Source of the DNA: Climacium dendroides
Lineage: Eukaryota > Streptophyta > Bryopsida > Hypnales > Climaciaceae
NCBI GenBank assembly: GCA_950106755.1
Contig: OX467089.1
Span: 29,555,345 to 29,619,344 of the forward strand
Length of the DNA: 64,000 nucleotides
Direction: 5' to 3'
In this document: positions 21,628 to 33,840 of the stretch, piece by piece
How the letters are laid out: each line of letters opens with the position of its first letter
Position numbering within the stretch: the first letter of the stretch is position 1
Notes under the pieces: model-generated
The model's database searches: none
Told to the model about the DNA's origin: nothing
What the model saw: the letters and a program-made list of their open reading frames with translations, nothing else
Position numbers and translations under genes: made by a program

Positions 21628-23590
21628 TGTGGGAATGTGATCCCACATACTAGACCTAGAACAGTAGCATTTGACGGGAAATTTCAAAAATTGTTCCCTT
21701 AAAAAGGAAAGTTTTTGAGTTCTCCTAGGAAGTTAGGGAAACTTAAGAATACCGGATTTCCGGATCCGGAAAAATTTCATTAGGTCTAAAAACCTAATTC
21801 CGGAATCCTAGAAAGTTCCGGAAATCGGATGACGGCGCCAGCCCTAAAAGCCGGAAACCGGATCCGTATTAGGGTTAGGTTTTTGCGGCCAAAACCTATC
21901 CCGTACATTTGTCCGACCGTCCATCCGTCGGACCAATATAAGAAGAAGACTGTAGCCGATGGAAGGCAAAATTGCTTTCTTACTTTCTTGCATCTTTGTT
22001 TTTCTGCCTTTTTCAGCTCTTAGAAATTTCTGGTAGATTTTATTTCAAATAGAATTTGAAGTAAGAGATCCATTCATAGTATATTCTCTTTATTTTGTGG
22101 GATAGAAATAGAGAAACTACTAGAGTTATGGATTAACAACTATAGGGGCTCTTAATTGTGGTAAAATGGTTAAGGTGGAAAATTGCACTTTCCGTCCTAA
22201 CCGGAAACCAGAGCCTGGAGAGTTGTCCAAAAAGTATTTTCAAAAGACTTTTTGTAGTATCAGAACTAAGTCCGAAATCAATCCGAAACTATTCCGAAAC
22301 TAATGGATCCAGAATCCGTAAATGTCTAGGATCTGGATAGGATCCGGAATTCGGAACATGATTCGGAACAGAAGCCTCATACCGGGCGGCAACAAAGACG
22401 ACTCCGGCTGGAAGTGAAAAGGGTGGATCCGGAAAGGGCAGATCCGAAACGGATCTGGAATTTTAGGAATTTCCGGAATAGATCCGGAATGGATCCAGAA
22501 CTTTCGGAAGATCCGAAATTTTAGGAAGATCTGGAGTCCGGCCGTCAAAGCCGGAAAAATAGGATCTGAAGCTGATCTTTCCGGATTTATAGGATCTGGG
22601 ATTTACCGGAAATCTAGCGGGCCAGTAGGAATGTTTTGTAGGATTTTTAGGATGATGTTAGTCTTAGTACAAGTAGGAGTTTTGATGGCCTCTTTGGTCA
22701 TTCACAGCCATCTCATAGTTTCAGCATTGTACCTTTTTCTAAGCTTAATTCTAAGTGTTTGGAGTATCCATTCTCTTATCTTTCTTGTATACAGGTCTAT
22801 GTTTGTGGGAGGTGTGGGTCCGTTCTTGCGTTTCCGGAACTGAGAACTTACCTTGTGTGGCAAGAGTCGATTTCATGAGAGTATCCAGATGTACTAATTT
22901 GAGGGGGAGATCAACCGGATGGTTCCGGCAGTAGTGTTAGTGTAGTACTGCTCGGATGCCGGTATAGCCTACGTGTAGGATACAACCTTAGGTGAAAGGG
23001 GTATCTGAGAGGTTGCTAGCTACTTCCGCGTACGGAAGTATTGCCAGATGTGCCCGAATTCCGGATTGCTGGAATTCCCCGTGGAATAGAGTTAAGCCTC
23101 GGCACAAGCCCAAGAGAGTACAGGAAAAACCACCCGGCCGACAAGAGGCTCAGTGCTCGGTTAAAGGTTAGAATGTCGTTGTAGTTCTTGACCGTCCCTG
23201 TGTGACCTAATCCGGATTTGTGAGGCGACGGAACAGGAGGACACTTCCGGTCCCTGAAGAGTTATGTTAGTGTTAGTATTAGAGAGAGAGAGAGTGAAAG
23301 AGAGCGTGTTTACAGACACGGTAAGCATCCGGACGGTGGATCTGGTCACTCGTCATCCCAACCCAGAGATCCCGGAAGGGGCACTGAACGATTTCCGGAT
23401 TCTTCCGGAACCCATCCGGCACTAGAGTCCGGACCAGACCTAAAGTCCGGAGTAGTCTGATGGAGAGAAAAGTGAATGCTTAGATTGGGATAGCCTATAA
23501 ATCTGTAATCCGCAAGTCCTCGTGGGAACAATTCTGGAGCGGTTACTCTAAGAAGGCCTTTTGTGTGAATTAAGGGCTAACTAGAGGAAT
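21628..23590 (+). mobile_element. TCCGGA-rich insertion splitting locus 1, with LTR/promoter-like repeat copy B
   Basis: Begins with TGTGGGAATGTGATCCCACA and a 400-base match to 17354-17764. A primer-site-like GTAGTATCAGAACTAAG lies near 22254-22270, and CCGGAT/TCCGGA words are dense throughout (22290-22620, 23330-23460). No long coding frame or polymerase was seen. The right edge is judged only from the loss of TCCGGA words at about 23590. It separates the HAD segment (21422) from the coiled-coil segment (23728), which are neighbours in locus 2. A GA microsatellite lies at 23279-23294. Confidence 0.5.
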
Positions 23591-23727
23591 ATTGGTCCGA
23601 CTAATCGCTACAATAGGCACGCCATCTTGTCAAGCATCATGAATTCGAATAAGGGTTGGCAGTTCATGCGCACCGCATTCCAAACATCCACACAATAACA
23701 AACGACTATCAGACTCTCCACCTTGGA

Positions 23728-25098
23728 TTAATACTCTGGATTTGAGGAGTTTACCTGCGAAGATCCACCCGCCTGGGTGGCATCGTCTTCCCCCTCAACA
23801 GGCTTTGAAGAAGGACCTTTCTCTTGAAGATCTTCTTCGCCCTCACCGTAGTCCACCTTCTCCTCTTCTTCATCAAAGGAGGGAGAATGGCGTTCCACAA
23901 CAGCCTCCACCGACTCATGCACGGAGGTCTTTTCAATCGAAACTGTCGGGACCTCTGCAACACGATCAGCATCATCGACACGAGGATGATGTCCTGCATC
24001 GTGCACAACAATTTGTGGCTCCGAAACAACAACTTCAAATGCTGAAGGGATTGGCAAAGATATCCTTGGCACTTGCGAAGTTCGTGTGCATACAATGACA
24101 TCTTCCGGTGTCACTGCGAGACCACCGTCATTATTATTGACACGAGGATGAGAGAGCCCAACAACCAGTTCCTGCACGATTGGTGATGTAGAGCTAGGTA
24201 GTGGAGGATGTGAAGGCCCAGCCTGGGATACAACCAAGGGATTTCCAAGTTGTTGATTAGACTAGGATGACAGGAGCTGCTTGAGTTGCTCAAACTGGGA
24301 CGATAAATCCGAGATTTGGGCTTGCGACTTCATCTGCAACTCCATTATTTTTACATTTGCATCGGCCAATTCTTTGTCCCTTGCCGCCCTTGCTGCTATT
24401 CGTTCAATTCTTCTGGTCCTCTTCTCCTCTTCTAGCCTCCAATAGTCCTTCTCCACCTTGATGATGGAACCCGTGGGCAAGAGCAGTGGCTTCATTTCCT
24501 TCTGTTTGGGAGCGCCATCATCGTTTTCTTCATTGTCATCAGATTCTCGAGGATGATCCGCAACATCATCATCACTGCCCAAGTCAATGAAGTTGGGCAA
24601 GTTGGAAACATGGGCATCAACTATGAGTTCATCATCCGCCCCAACATTCTCTTCCGCCCTTGCTCGACCGACATCCCCAACATTTTCAGTCCTCTTTGCG
24701 TCGTCCTCCATCATCTTGTCAAATTCCGTGTCTGATTCAATATCCTCGACGATATGACGCGCAATAGGATCCACACCCGCGAGTGCCTGTGATTCATTAC
24801 AAGGAGGTTGGGCAGGTTCATTCTTGTCAAACACACCAAACACGTCTACCAATCCAAGAGAGGAAGGTTGGATGTTCAAATTCTCAAAGGTGACGGGATC
24901 ATTAGTCGGATCCAGAGTTGGCATCAACACCGAGGACAACCACGCACGCATTTGGAACGTATTTGTTCCAAACTCGTTTATTCCGTCCAATCCCGGATCA
25001 GAGCTAACGAGGTCTTCAATCTGCACTCGATTTTTCGTCACGGAGGTCCCAATAGGTATCGTAGCACAGGAAAGCAAAAATCCTTCTCTAAGGCTCAA
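23728..25098 (-). pseudogene. Locus 1 acidic/coiled-coil segment with one in-frame TAG
   Basis: A frame runs from about 25098 down to 23728 with one TAG at 24262-24264 (KQLLSS-stop-SNQQ); both sides are in the same frame. Upstream it is acidic (EDIESDTEFDKMMEDD, SDDDVADHPRESDDNEEND), then a charged helix, DYWRLEEEKRTRRIERIAAR, and a heptad coiled coil ending at the stop. Downstream it is Pro/Ser-rich and acidic again (FDEEEEKVDYGEGEED). Position and composition match locus 2 at 50715-51500 (acidic, then coiled coil, then Pro-rich). The left boundary at 25098 is the insertion edge. Its role is unknown, perhaps oligomerisation. Confidence 0.5.
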
Positions 25099-25104
25099 TA
25101 TTTC

Positions 25105-27900
25105 TTAAAAGAGGCCCTAAAGTGACTCGAGTATCGTTCCCACGAAGATCAAATTTCCTAGGTTCACAATTACCGGAAAATGGTAGAGTGATGGTCACGA
25201 AACACACACAAACACAAAACCCCAAGCAAAACAATAGACCGGAACTTCCACTTGGCCTCCTTGTTTCCTTGGACAAACACGACCGGATCCCTCCGGTCCA
25301 ACAATTACTAATACACTTTAGACCGGATCTTCCCGCTCTAACAATGCTGACCGGATTGATTCTGGTCTAACACCTACTGGTTTATCACACAGACTCTCTA
25401 ATTGGTTAGTTTACTACCCCACGGCTTTACACTACCCTATAACTCTCCCAACACTTCTATTCACATACCTTTGGTAATTACATGTATTTACGTTTTTCAG
25501 ACCGTAACCGGAATCCGCGTTTCCACAGATCTAACCTTAACCTCTAGTATTCACATCCGGTCTAGATCTCTACTTGTAACCATGTGGATTTTAACCTCTC
25601 AACGAGGGATCTACTTAATTGGGCTTTAGGAAGGAAGCTTAACTTCTACCCTTCCTTTTTAAAGTGTTAGAAGTTTCACTATGTGATCAAACTTTCAAAA
25701 ATAAACTTTCAAATTCTACAAATGAGAAAACAGACCGTCCTCACAACTAGAAAGGAAACGCAGTCGTGTCCAACAGGTCACGCAAGCCGGTCTAATCCCT
25801 CCTAACCACTGCTACAACGACAGCCTACTGAATTAGTCCTAAATCCGGTCTGAACTAGCGGGGAAGAGAGGGGAAACGAGCGCTGCGGAAGCGTGCTAAC
25901 CCTTACTCTTTTCGGAGAGTGGTCCTCAATCCGTACTCCCTTCCGAGTCCACTCCTAGTTCACACTAGAGATCCCTTCTGCCTCCATCCACACGCACTAA
26001 TTCAATACTGGACCGAATAAACTCAACATCCGGGTACACCTTGTATCCACTTACACTCACTTTCCAGCCTGGACTTCCAAAACACGGACAAGTGTCAAGT
26101 ACACACAACTATGATTTCTTTCAATCACGCCAAGAGCGAACTCCCAGGTACTCATGAATATAAGAAGGTAAGATAAAGATGCACACCGGGACCAAAGAAG
26201 TCCCGGATTTAAATACTAAACTACTCCCTCAAAATCCTAACTTAAAAGTAACGCTCCAGCCAATCAGGGCTCATCACGTTTCATTCCCTTACTAATTTCT
26301 AGCCCTGTTGACTTTCACTCAAACTCCCACTACTTCCGCTAAAAGTGGATCTCAGATCCTATAATTACGGACCCGGTCACTTTCCAACTGCTAGTGGCCG
26401 TGTCACTCAAAAAAATAATTTTCCTAATTATGTACAACTATCCCTAAACTTCAGATTTTCACTACCCTATCCTCAAAAATTTACCCCATGTAACTTTCTA
26501 AGTTTTTAACTTCTTCACGGCTAGCTTCTTTCCGGTTCCGGTCTTCTGTCCCTAGCGTACCTTACCCCGAGCAGCAAGCCTCTTCTTCTTGGATGCTGCA
26601 GCCTTGGTTGCCCGAGTCTCTGCCAATGCTTGATCCAGGTCAGAATACGGCTCTGAGTCTTCCTCAGTACCGGATTCTTCATCCTCGTCCTCTTCTTCTT
26701 CTTCTTCTTCCTCCTTATCATCGTCCTCTTCTTATGTGTCATAATTGGAGGCTTCTTCTTCTGCGTGGTTGGTGTGGGCGGAACATTGGCCCTAGCACTC
26801 TGAAGAGTGGTTTCCTCAATCGGTCTGCTCTTCCCGGATCCTTGCCCCTGTGATCCGGTCTTCCTTTCCTCCATTGACCCAGTTTCGCTTCCCAAAGCTA
26901 AGTTGAGTAGGGTGGAAGGAAATACCTTTTGTGTCTTTGCAGGAGGAGGCGGAGAGACTGGAGATAACTCACTGAGGTCGATAAACTTGGTACTTAGCCC
27001 TGGTTTGGGAACATTCTTCTTCTTGGATGGTTTCGGTCCAGATCTCGTCTTCTCTTCAGCTGCGGCCTTCACCTCTTCCGATGGTTCCCTCGCCTTGCTT
27101 ATTGTCTCCACTTCTCCGGTCTTCTCTTCCTTAGCAACTTCTACTGCTCGCGCTGCATTAAGAGCAACGTCCGTTACTTCCCCCAGTAGGGAAGTCATTT
27201 CTCCTTTAGGCTCTGACCGAATGGAAGAGCTTGGCACGTCCTCCATCTTGTCCTTCGCCTTTACTTCTTCTTCGGTGACCGGAAGGGGTGCTGGTGTGAG
27301 TCCCGATTCCGTTTCTGGTCCCTGCTCCCGCTCTCTTCGTTCTTCTACCTCCTTCATCACCTCGCGCAGTGGCTCCACACTCAAACGTGAACTTCTAAGT
27401 GAACTCTCCTCTCAAGACCCGTCTGTCCTTAATCCGGTCCGTAAACTAAACCCGTAACTTCTTCTCTTTAGCTGACATATAAGTACACCTCAAATGCTCC
27501 TCACCAATCTCTTCTCAAGGTAGCTTCCGCGCAAAAGGAGGTCTGAGCCACCTGCCCCTCCTATTTCTAGGGTTGCACTCACCTGGGCCGTTACAAGTGA
27601 CCGTTTTCCCCAAAAGAGACTCGCTCTCAAGTATGGTCTAGAACTAGGTAGGCACCCGTTACACCCGGATTGCTTGTCTTCCGTTTCCGGTCTCCGGTCT
27701 TCTATTTTATTCCGGTTTCCGGTTTCTAATGAAAATCACTCTGACCTACTCCTGACCTATCTATGCCGTTTCCGGACTTTCGGTTTCCGGTTTCCGGTTA
27801 CTTCTGTTAACACTATTATCTATTCTAAAGTAACCCTATTCCGGTATCCGGTCCCTAACTACTTACGGTCTACTTTTCTAAAAAAAAAAAAAAAAAGGGA
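25105..27900 (-). mobile_element. TCCGGA-rich insertion inside locus 1
   Basis: Dense CCGGT/ACCGGA and TTCCGG words distinguish 25105-27900 from both flanks. It lies between the exon ending near 27939 and the coiled-coil segment beginning at 25098. An A16 run at 27881-27896 marks the right end. It carries the gag-C-terminus-like frame at 26500-27384. No polymerase frame was found. Ends and target duplications could not be fixed by eye. Confidence 0.5.
26500..27384 (-). pseudogene. Charged Lys/Glu-rich protein remnant in the 25-28 kb insertion
   Basis: From about 27384 the frame reads EVMKEVEERREREQGPETES, KSKKK/PKPSKKK-type basic clusters, VSPPPPAKTQKVFPS and TTQKKKPP. Near 26750 the coding sense moves one frame over into a long acidic run (EEEEEEEDEDEESGTEEDSE), then DLDQALAETRATKAAASKKK and RGKVR-stop-GQKTG, with TAG at 26552-26554. 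Low complexity and charge alternation recall the C-terminal part of the gag-like genes at 14.6 and 18.7 kb. No enzymatic motif is seen. It is decayed and its function is unknown. Confidence 0.4.
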
Positions 27901-27938
27901 GTAAAAAGAGCTCTATTCCCCTTATTTCCCTTCTAAAC

Positions 27939-30900
27939 CTAAAGACTAGATTTCCGTGCTCCCACAACAGGTGATTCCAGTGTCATGGGAGGCGACGGAG
28001 GCGAGTCAGACAACACCATGACGGGTCCACGACGAGGGGGTTGGACATACGTGAGCGAGTACGGCGAGTTTGAATGCATGAAGTCATTCTTGTCGAGTTT
28101 ATCTGCAAAGTATGATATACTTCTGTATCCCTTTGCATCGTGCTTGTCGACGTAACCATAGAAGAATGCCCCAAACATCTGAATCAAGAGAAGAGGATAT
28201 CAGTGAGTCGTAGGGGAGCAAGGAGAGGTTATCGTCGTGTCGAGGATAACAAGAGCATCCTACATCCTTTATTTTGTATGAAGAGAAAAGACAAGATTAT
28301 GATAGGAAAACAGACTATACAAAATAGCTAATTATCGTTGAGTCGAGGGTAACTGTGACAATTGCTCAATAGATTTCATGAACTACACTAGCCTAACAAA
28401 TCCACTCCGCAAATTGACCATTATCCTCCAGTCAATGATAGTAAATGATAATGCTAACGTGACATACCTTTGCAGTAAGCATGAGCTTGACTCTGGTATA
28501 AATTCCAAACACGTTCTCGCCAGGGACTGCAAATCCTTGAAGGATCTCGAAATAGAACTCCATTCAGAGTTCAGTGGGGTGAATTCTCCACTTGCATTCT
28601 ATGTTCTTGTGCGCATCCTTGTAATAAGGACAAGTTCCCGAAGGCGCTCGATACTCTAGCTTCATGAAATCCCATATAAATGAAGCGAATTCGTTCTCTT
28701 TCTTGAAGAGGAAGAGAAGAGGCACATCTGGGGCGGCGCCTCGGTTCGTCACGTTGTTGAGCATTTCCGCTTTGCATGGGATGTACTTGGACTTCAGTAT
28801 GTCGTACTCCGCCATGTTCAAGTCAGCGAAGCTAACAACTGCGCTCAGATCCTCACTGTCACGTAATATGAAAAGCCAAACGTTGGCTGCACTCATACTT
28901 GGCTCTAGCTTGTCGTCCAAGAAGTCCAGAAATGGGTCTATGGCTGCTTCGTCTGCTGTAGGTTTTGATCGAGGGACTTCTCTAGTGTCAACCACTGCAA
29001 GATTCACCTCTCGACGGCAGTAAGTGAATCGGTTAGTGGTGACAAGCGCCTTCGCCGAAACATCCATTCCGCGCATCTCCACTCCACCGCTCAATTCAGG
29101 AAGATTGTATTTCAGCTTCATGAAGCGATTGTACATGTGCAGAACGTCTTGGAATTCTTTTCCTAGGTCCGACACCCGCTTTAGCCATACATCATTCCGT
29201 AAGCGCCTCTTGAAGTAGTCGGCCTTGATGTGTGAAAGGAGGAAATCCCATGTAGCAGATGAGAATCGATGGCGAGACTTCCAAGACCTCCACCGGTCAT
29301 CAATTATGTCCTTCAAGCTATCTAGAAGCTTTAAGTCAGGTTTGATGCTCATCAAGTCCTGAATCACGATTTTTTTCCTTTTCCTTCGCTCAGTCTAGTC
29401 CATACTTGTCATATTGTCCACTGCTAACACCCTCATTTTTGAAACTGAAAGCTTGGGATATGGTGCAGCCCGACCAGGAGTTATCCCAAGCAGATGCTGT
29501 GCCTGTTTTTTGAAATCCTGGTCAGTAAAATGGCCAGTATGTTTAAAGAATTCCCTTCGTAATTCAGCAGGCTTCAACTTGTATCCCTTATTTTCCTTAT
29601 ACATTTTAAGGGTAGCTAGGTCAATGAGCTCGCCTTCACCATGCTTTGTCAGAAAGAGTTTCAAGTGATCCCACAACTCGTCCGAGAGGGTTATTATCTG
29701 GATTTCGTTCTTGAGGTCCGACAGCCCCCTTATTGTTGCACCATCTCCTTTAGGATTAATATTCTGGAAACGATCTACAACTGCATCGGTAAAGCTCTAC
29801 AAAAAGAGGTGATGGAAAAATAAGGGAAGAGAGAAAGAATGTTTAAATAAAAACATTGATTCCATGATGAAATTGAGTTCTAATTATAATTCCAAATGTT
29901 GACCAATGAATACAAGACTGAAAGAATTCAATGTAGTCATGCAGTAGGTATCGTTGAGTCGACGATGATGGTATATTCTCGCTCACCTTGTAGTTCAGTG
30001 GACTGTACACAGCCTTGTTCTGTCACACCACATGATCGGTCACTTCAAGAGTGGGACGCTTGCAGGCAATCTAGATGTTCCTACAATTGATTATCTGATT
30101 CCTCCACGTTGGCTGCGCATGATCTAGGTGGTTTGTTGCATTGTAGAAGCGCGAAATGTGTCGAAGTTTGTTTGGATCCAACGTCCAAAAAATGTATGCG
30201 TCCCACCTCTGCAGTTCCACACGCCTGCTTTCACCACATCCTTGCTTCTGAAGCTCCTTGGATGCTGTTATATTGTGTTGGCCATTGATAATTATGCATT
30301 GCTTTATACCCACACTAGCAGTGTTTTGATCAAAGAAAAAACACTGATTATGTTCTGCCCAGAACTCCCTTTGAATGATAGCGTGCCTCTGGAACTCTTC
30401 CATCGATTCTTCTGATTGAGTTCCAACTGATGTCAATGCACACCCCGAGCTACCTGCACCCGTGGCACCTCCCACTAAACTTTTCCTTCTTCTCTTACTT
30501 GGTGGTGTAGGGCTAGGATTAATGCAATCCTGAGTTTGAGTCTCAGGCAGGGGTTGACTAGGTTGTGTCCCCGTACTTCTTCCTCCTCCGCTTCCAGATG
30601 ACATGGTCCGCTTTCCAATCGATTCGCATTGTTGAATATTACGTATTTGACCTCCTACAGTCGGAGGAGCTTGAACGTTTGACAAAGCGTACCTATCCAA
30701 TGTCTGGAAGATCAGGCTCAGCTTGGTTGCAGTAGCTTTGGCGGTCCCAGTTTTCCATGGAAGGTATCCACTATCTATAAACTGTTGATTGAGGGACTCC
30801 ATTTCAGAGCCCTCCAATAAAGTCATGAGGTTTTCAAGGTCAAACTCTGCCTGATTTGAGTTGACATTCAGCACTATTGAGTGACAATGTTTTCCAGCTT

Positions 30901-31210
30901 TTCCACCGTCATCTACCTCACGTAGAACGATCACAACATAGTTGTTGTGGTGAGCATCTATGAATATCACCTTTTCATTCAAATTCCACACAAGGTAACC
31001 CGGTTGCTCGGAGACTTTGTACCGGAGAAAGACGTAGTCTTTCCATCGGTTCACACCAAAACTCCAGCTTGCAATATGCGATTTAAGCTGGAATAGTTTT
31101 CCGTAGCTATCCTCCATTTCCGAAATGAAGGGTCCATCTTCGACAGGATTGACAAAGGATTCTAGGTGGTGCTTTGTCACTGAATAGTCGTATACGTCCT
31201 CCGAATCCAT
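27939..31210 (-). pseudogene. Locus 1 ParB-like gene, 5' half, three exons, in-frame TAGs and TGAs
   Basis: Exon 1 runs 31210-29987. It starts MDSEDVYDYSVTKHHLESFV, passes a Ser/Gly-rich linker with PPSKRRRKS, and reaches CIIINGQHNITASKEL near residue 307, resembling the G-x-H/R-x-x-A box of ParB/sulfiredoxin-like folds. Exon 2 (29796-28468) aligns with locus 2 exon 2 (ELIDLATLK vs ELVDPDTLK; ERRKRK in both; RIHPTEL-stop-MEFYF vs RIYNVELRMEFYF). Exon 3 is 28176-27939. Splice sites are canonical (GTGAGC, TTTTTGTAG, GTATGT, TTGATTCAG) and phases agree. Internal stops: TAG 30071-30073 and 29395-29397; TGA 30023-30025 and 28564-28566. Locus 2 has Trp at both TAGs and Arg at the second TGA. It cannot encode full-length protein. 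Confidence 0.58.
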
Positions 31211-31309
31211 TCTCAAGTCCTGTCAAAAGATGTGCATGATTGGCATTTAGTTTCAGGTATCTACACTCAATTTCGAAAGGACAGCCTATTTATGTAGTAA
31301 AAATCGCAT

Positions 31310-32095
31310 AATTGGACATAGCATCGTCGACTCGATGATAACTAGTGTATGGGGAATCTTAGCACTAGCTGTGAATTTCAATGGTCATTTCATGTGAATG
31401 GCACATTGAGGACGTACGGGGCTACTAGAGAATGTTGTTTTTATGTTCTGTGTGTTGTATCAATGGTTTGATGATACAATCGTTTTTTTATGTTTTTTTC
31501 TTTTTTGATGAATAATGGTTCCTTTTGGAAAATAATGTTCTTTACCTCAATTTCAGTTCAGTTTTTTTCTGGCGACGATTTAATGATCGTCTTCTATAAA
31601 TGATTGTTTTCTTCCTAGTGGGTAACATCGATTACTTCCAAGTTATCCTCGACTCGAGGATAATCAGGGATACCTATAATGTCGGGATAGCATTGAAGTA
31701 TCCTAGGTTATCCTCCATTGCTTTTCAGTTTTGTTTTTTAGAGACGATCTGATGATCGTCTTCTATGAAGGATTCATTGCTTCCCTCTAGAAGCATCAAT
31801 TACTTCCAAGTTATCCTCGAGTCGAGGATAACCAGGGATACTTCACAGGTACCTATGATGTCGTGGTAGCGTTCAAGTATCTCAGGTTATCTTTTATTTG
31901 AGTTCAGTTTTGTTTTTTTAGAGACGAGCTGATGATCGTCTTCTATGAACGATTGTTTGCTTCCCTCTAGAAAACATCAATTACTTCCAAGTTATCCTCG
32001 AGTCGAGGATAACCAGGGATACTTCACAAGTACCTATGAAGTCTGAATAGCGGTGAAGTATCCCAGGTTATCCTCGATTCGAGGATAACCCTGAC
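31310..32095. repeat. Palindromic TATCCTCGA-TCGAGGATA array upstream of locus 1
   Basis: Three imperfect units of about 170-180 bases (from 31560) each carry a perfect or near-perfect TATCCTCGAGTCGAGGATA palindrome (about 31640, 31810, 31990), with a fourth palindrome at about 32068. The units share GACGATCTGATGATCGTCTT, itself partly palindromic. A lone ATCGTCGACTCGATGAT occurs at 31322. The array lies 100-900 bases upstream of the locus 1 ATG, and single degenerate copies occur inside its introns (28210, 28335, 29950). Confidence 0.75.
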
Positions 32096-33840
32096 TTTTC
32101 CCGTGAACTTGAGTGGGCCATTGTGTGGAAACCCTAATTGCCGCATCTAAACCCTAAATGCTTGCATGATGGAATGAATTAGCTTTTTGTTTTTGTACTT
32201 CAGTGGACAAACTTGGGAGTTGGAAGGCTCCTCCTGAGTATGTCAACTTTAAACTTTAGATGCTCAACGTACCCTTCAAATTCTGAAAATGCCATGTACA
32301 GTGCAATTTCATTAGAGAAATGTAAGGTGCACGACATGGAGACAATGTGAATATGCAGAATTCAAGTGGCAAACCATACAAGACACTACAAACTACAACC
32401 TGGAATCCAAAATGGGTACTAAAGGTCTTACACTGCTTACAAAGGTATCCTCACATCTCTATAAATTTAAATTCAAATAAAAACAAGTGAAACTACATAA
32501 TTGAACACCCTCAAGTCCTAAACCACAATAGAAAGGGATCACAAACTGAATTTACCTGTACTAGAAGGAGAGATTGGGAGCAGCTATCGCAAACTCCTGG
32601 CTTGACGCTGCTTCAAGAATAGGTGATGGCACTTCTCAATTTCAACAATGTTGTGCCCCTCCCTTCCAGACGGTGGCACCAAAACCCTGAACATGATCAG
32701 TCCGCAACAATGAATGAAGCAAACAATCGGTCGAAACAACAAGCGTTCACAAACTAGACAAACTAGACATGTGACCCCAAGAAAGAGCCATCAAAGGTAA
32801 ACCACTCCGCTGGGACCACTGTGGCACGCAGAAGCAAAAGCCCACAAAATCATCAGTGCTTATAAATACAAACAAAAGCGTTGGAAAACCAGATTCCCAA
32901 ATACAGACCTAAACCATTCTACCGGGACCAGTGTGGCACACAGAAGCTAGAGCCCACAACAGCATGAGCGCTCAGAAAAACAAACAGAAGCGCTGGAAAA
33001 ACAATCACTGCGAAACAAAAGCAGAAGCCCACAAAAACAAGCACGCACAAAAATATAAGCACTCCCTAATACACTCACAAGCACTAGCCTTCAAAAACAA
33101 GCATGCGCAGATTGATAAACATTAATCCTTGAACTTGTGGAAGCACTCGGTTACTCACTGTACACCCTAAATCAACTTGTAGGATGGAGTTCACAAGTCA
33201 CAACATCAACCTCATACCTTGCAAAGCACCGGAAAACCAGATTGAAATCACAAAATGGATTGTTGCTGCTCTCAATTGAACTCGCAATGGATTGTTGCTG
33301 CTCCCAATTGAACTCGCAACGGATTGTTGCTGCTTCCAATTGAACTCGCGGTTCCTAGCAGCTCCCGATAGAACTTGCGGAATAAAGCTCAGCCTAAACC
33401 CTGAAACTCGCGGAATGGAGCTCAATTTCCTCACCCTAAACCCTCAATGCACTTGCGAATTGGAGCTCATACAACTCACACATCCCTTGCAAACCTCCAT
33501 GCACCGATTGAAAACGCAATCGCTCACAATTTCAGCAACCCTAAAACACAAATGTGCACACAACTCACGCAAATAGAAGTCGAGAGACGCACCGCAAAAG
33601 TCGCAGCATTTGAAAACCTGCGCCGCCTGAGGAGGTCGACAACGACTCCACGAACCTCACGCTCGGCATACCCGAGCGTAGTCCTGCATTCCCGAACCTC
33701 GCGCTCAGCATACCTGAACGTAGTCCTACATTTCCGAACCTCCTACGGTAGTACCCAAACCTCCCCTTACAACACCCGAACCTGCCCATGATTTATCTAA
33801 GGTAGAAGGTCCTGAAAGCGTTGACCTAAAGGAAATTAGG
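32096..33840. repeat. Spacer with several unrelated short tandem duplications
   Basis: No gene is supported. An imperfect duplication of about 110 bases spans 32800-33000 (GGGACCA...GTGTGGCAC...CAGAAGC twice). A 32-base unit (GGATTGTTGCTGCTCCCAAT and following) repeats three times at 33255-33350. A roughly 45-base unit (CGAACCTCGCGCTCAGCATA) repeats at 33650-33760. Several CCCTAAACCCT words occur near 33395-33450. Open frames here are repeat artefacts. Confidence 0.5.

Noticed and set aside
13931..28000. Autonomous LTR retrotransposon with pol
   Set aside because: No YxDD reverse-transcriptase, integrase or RNase H motif was seen on either strand.
31560..32095. CRISPR-like array of palindromes
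   Set aside because: Spacers between the palindromes are themselves repeats of one unit; the genome is spliced and eukaryotic.
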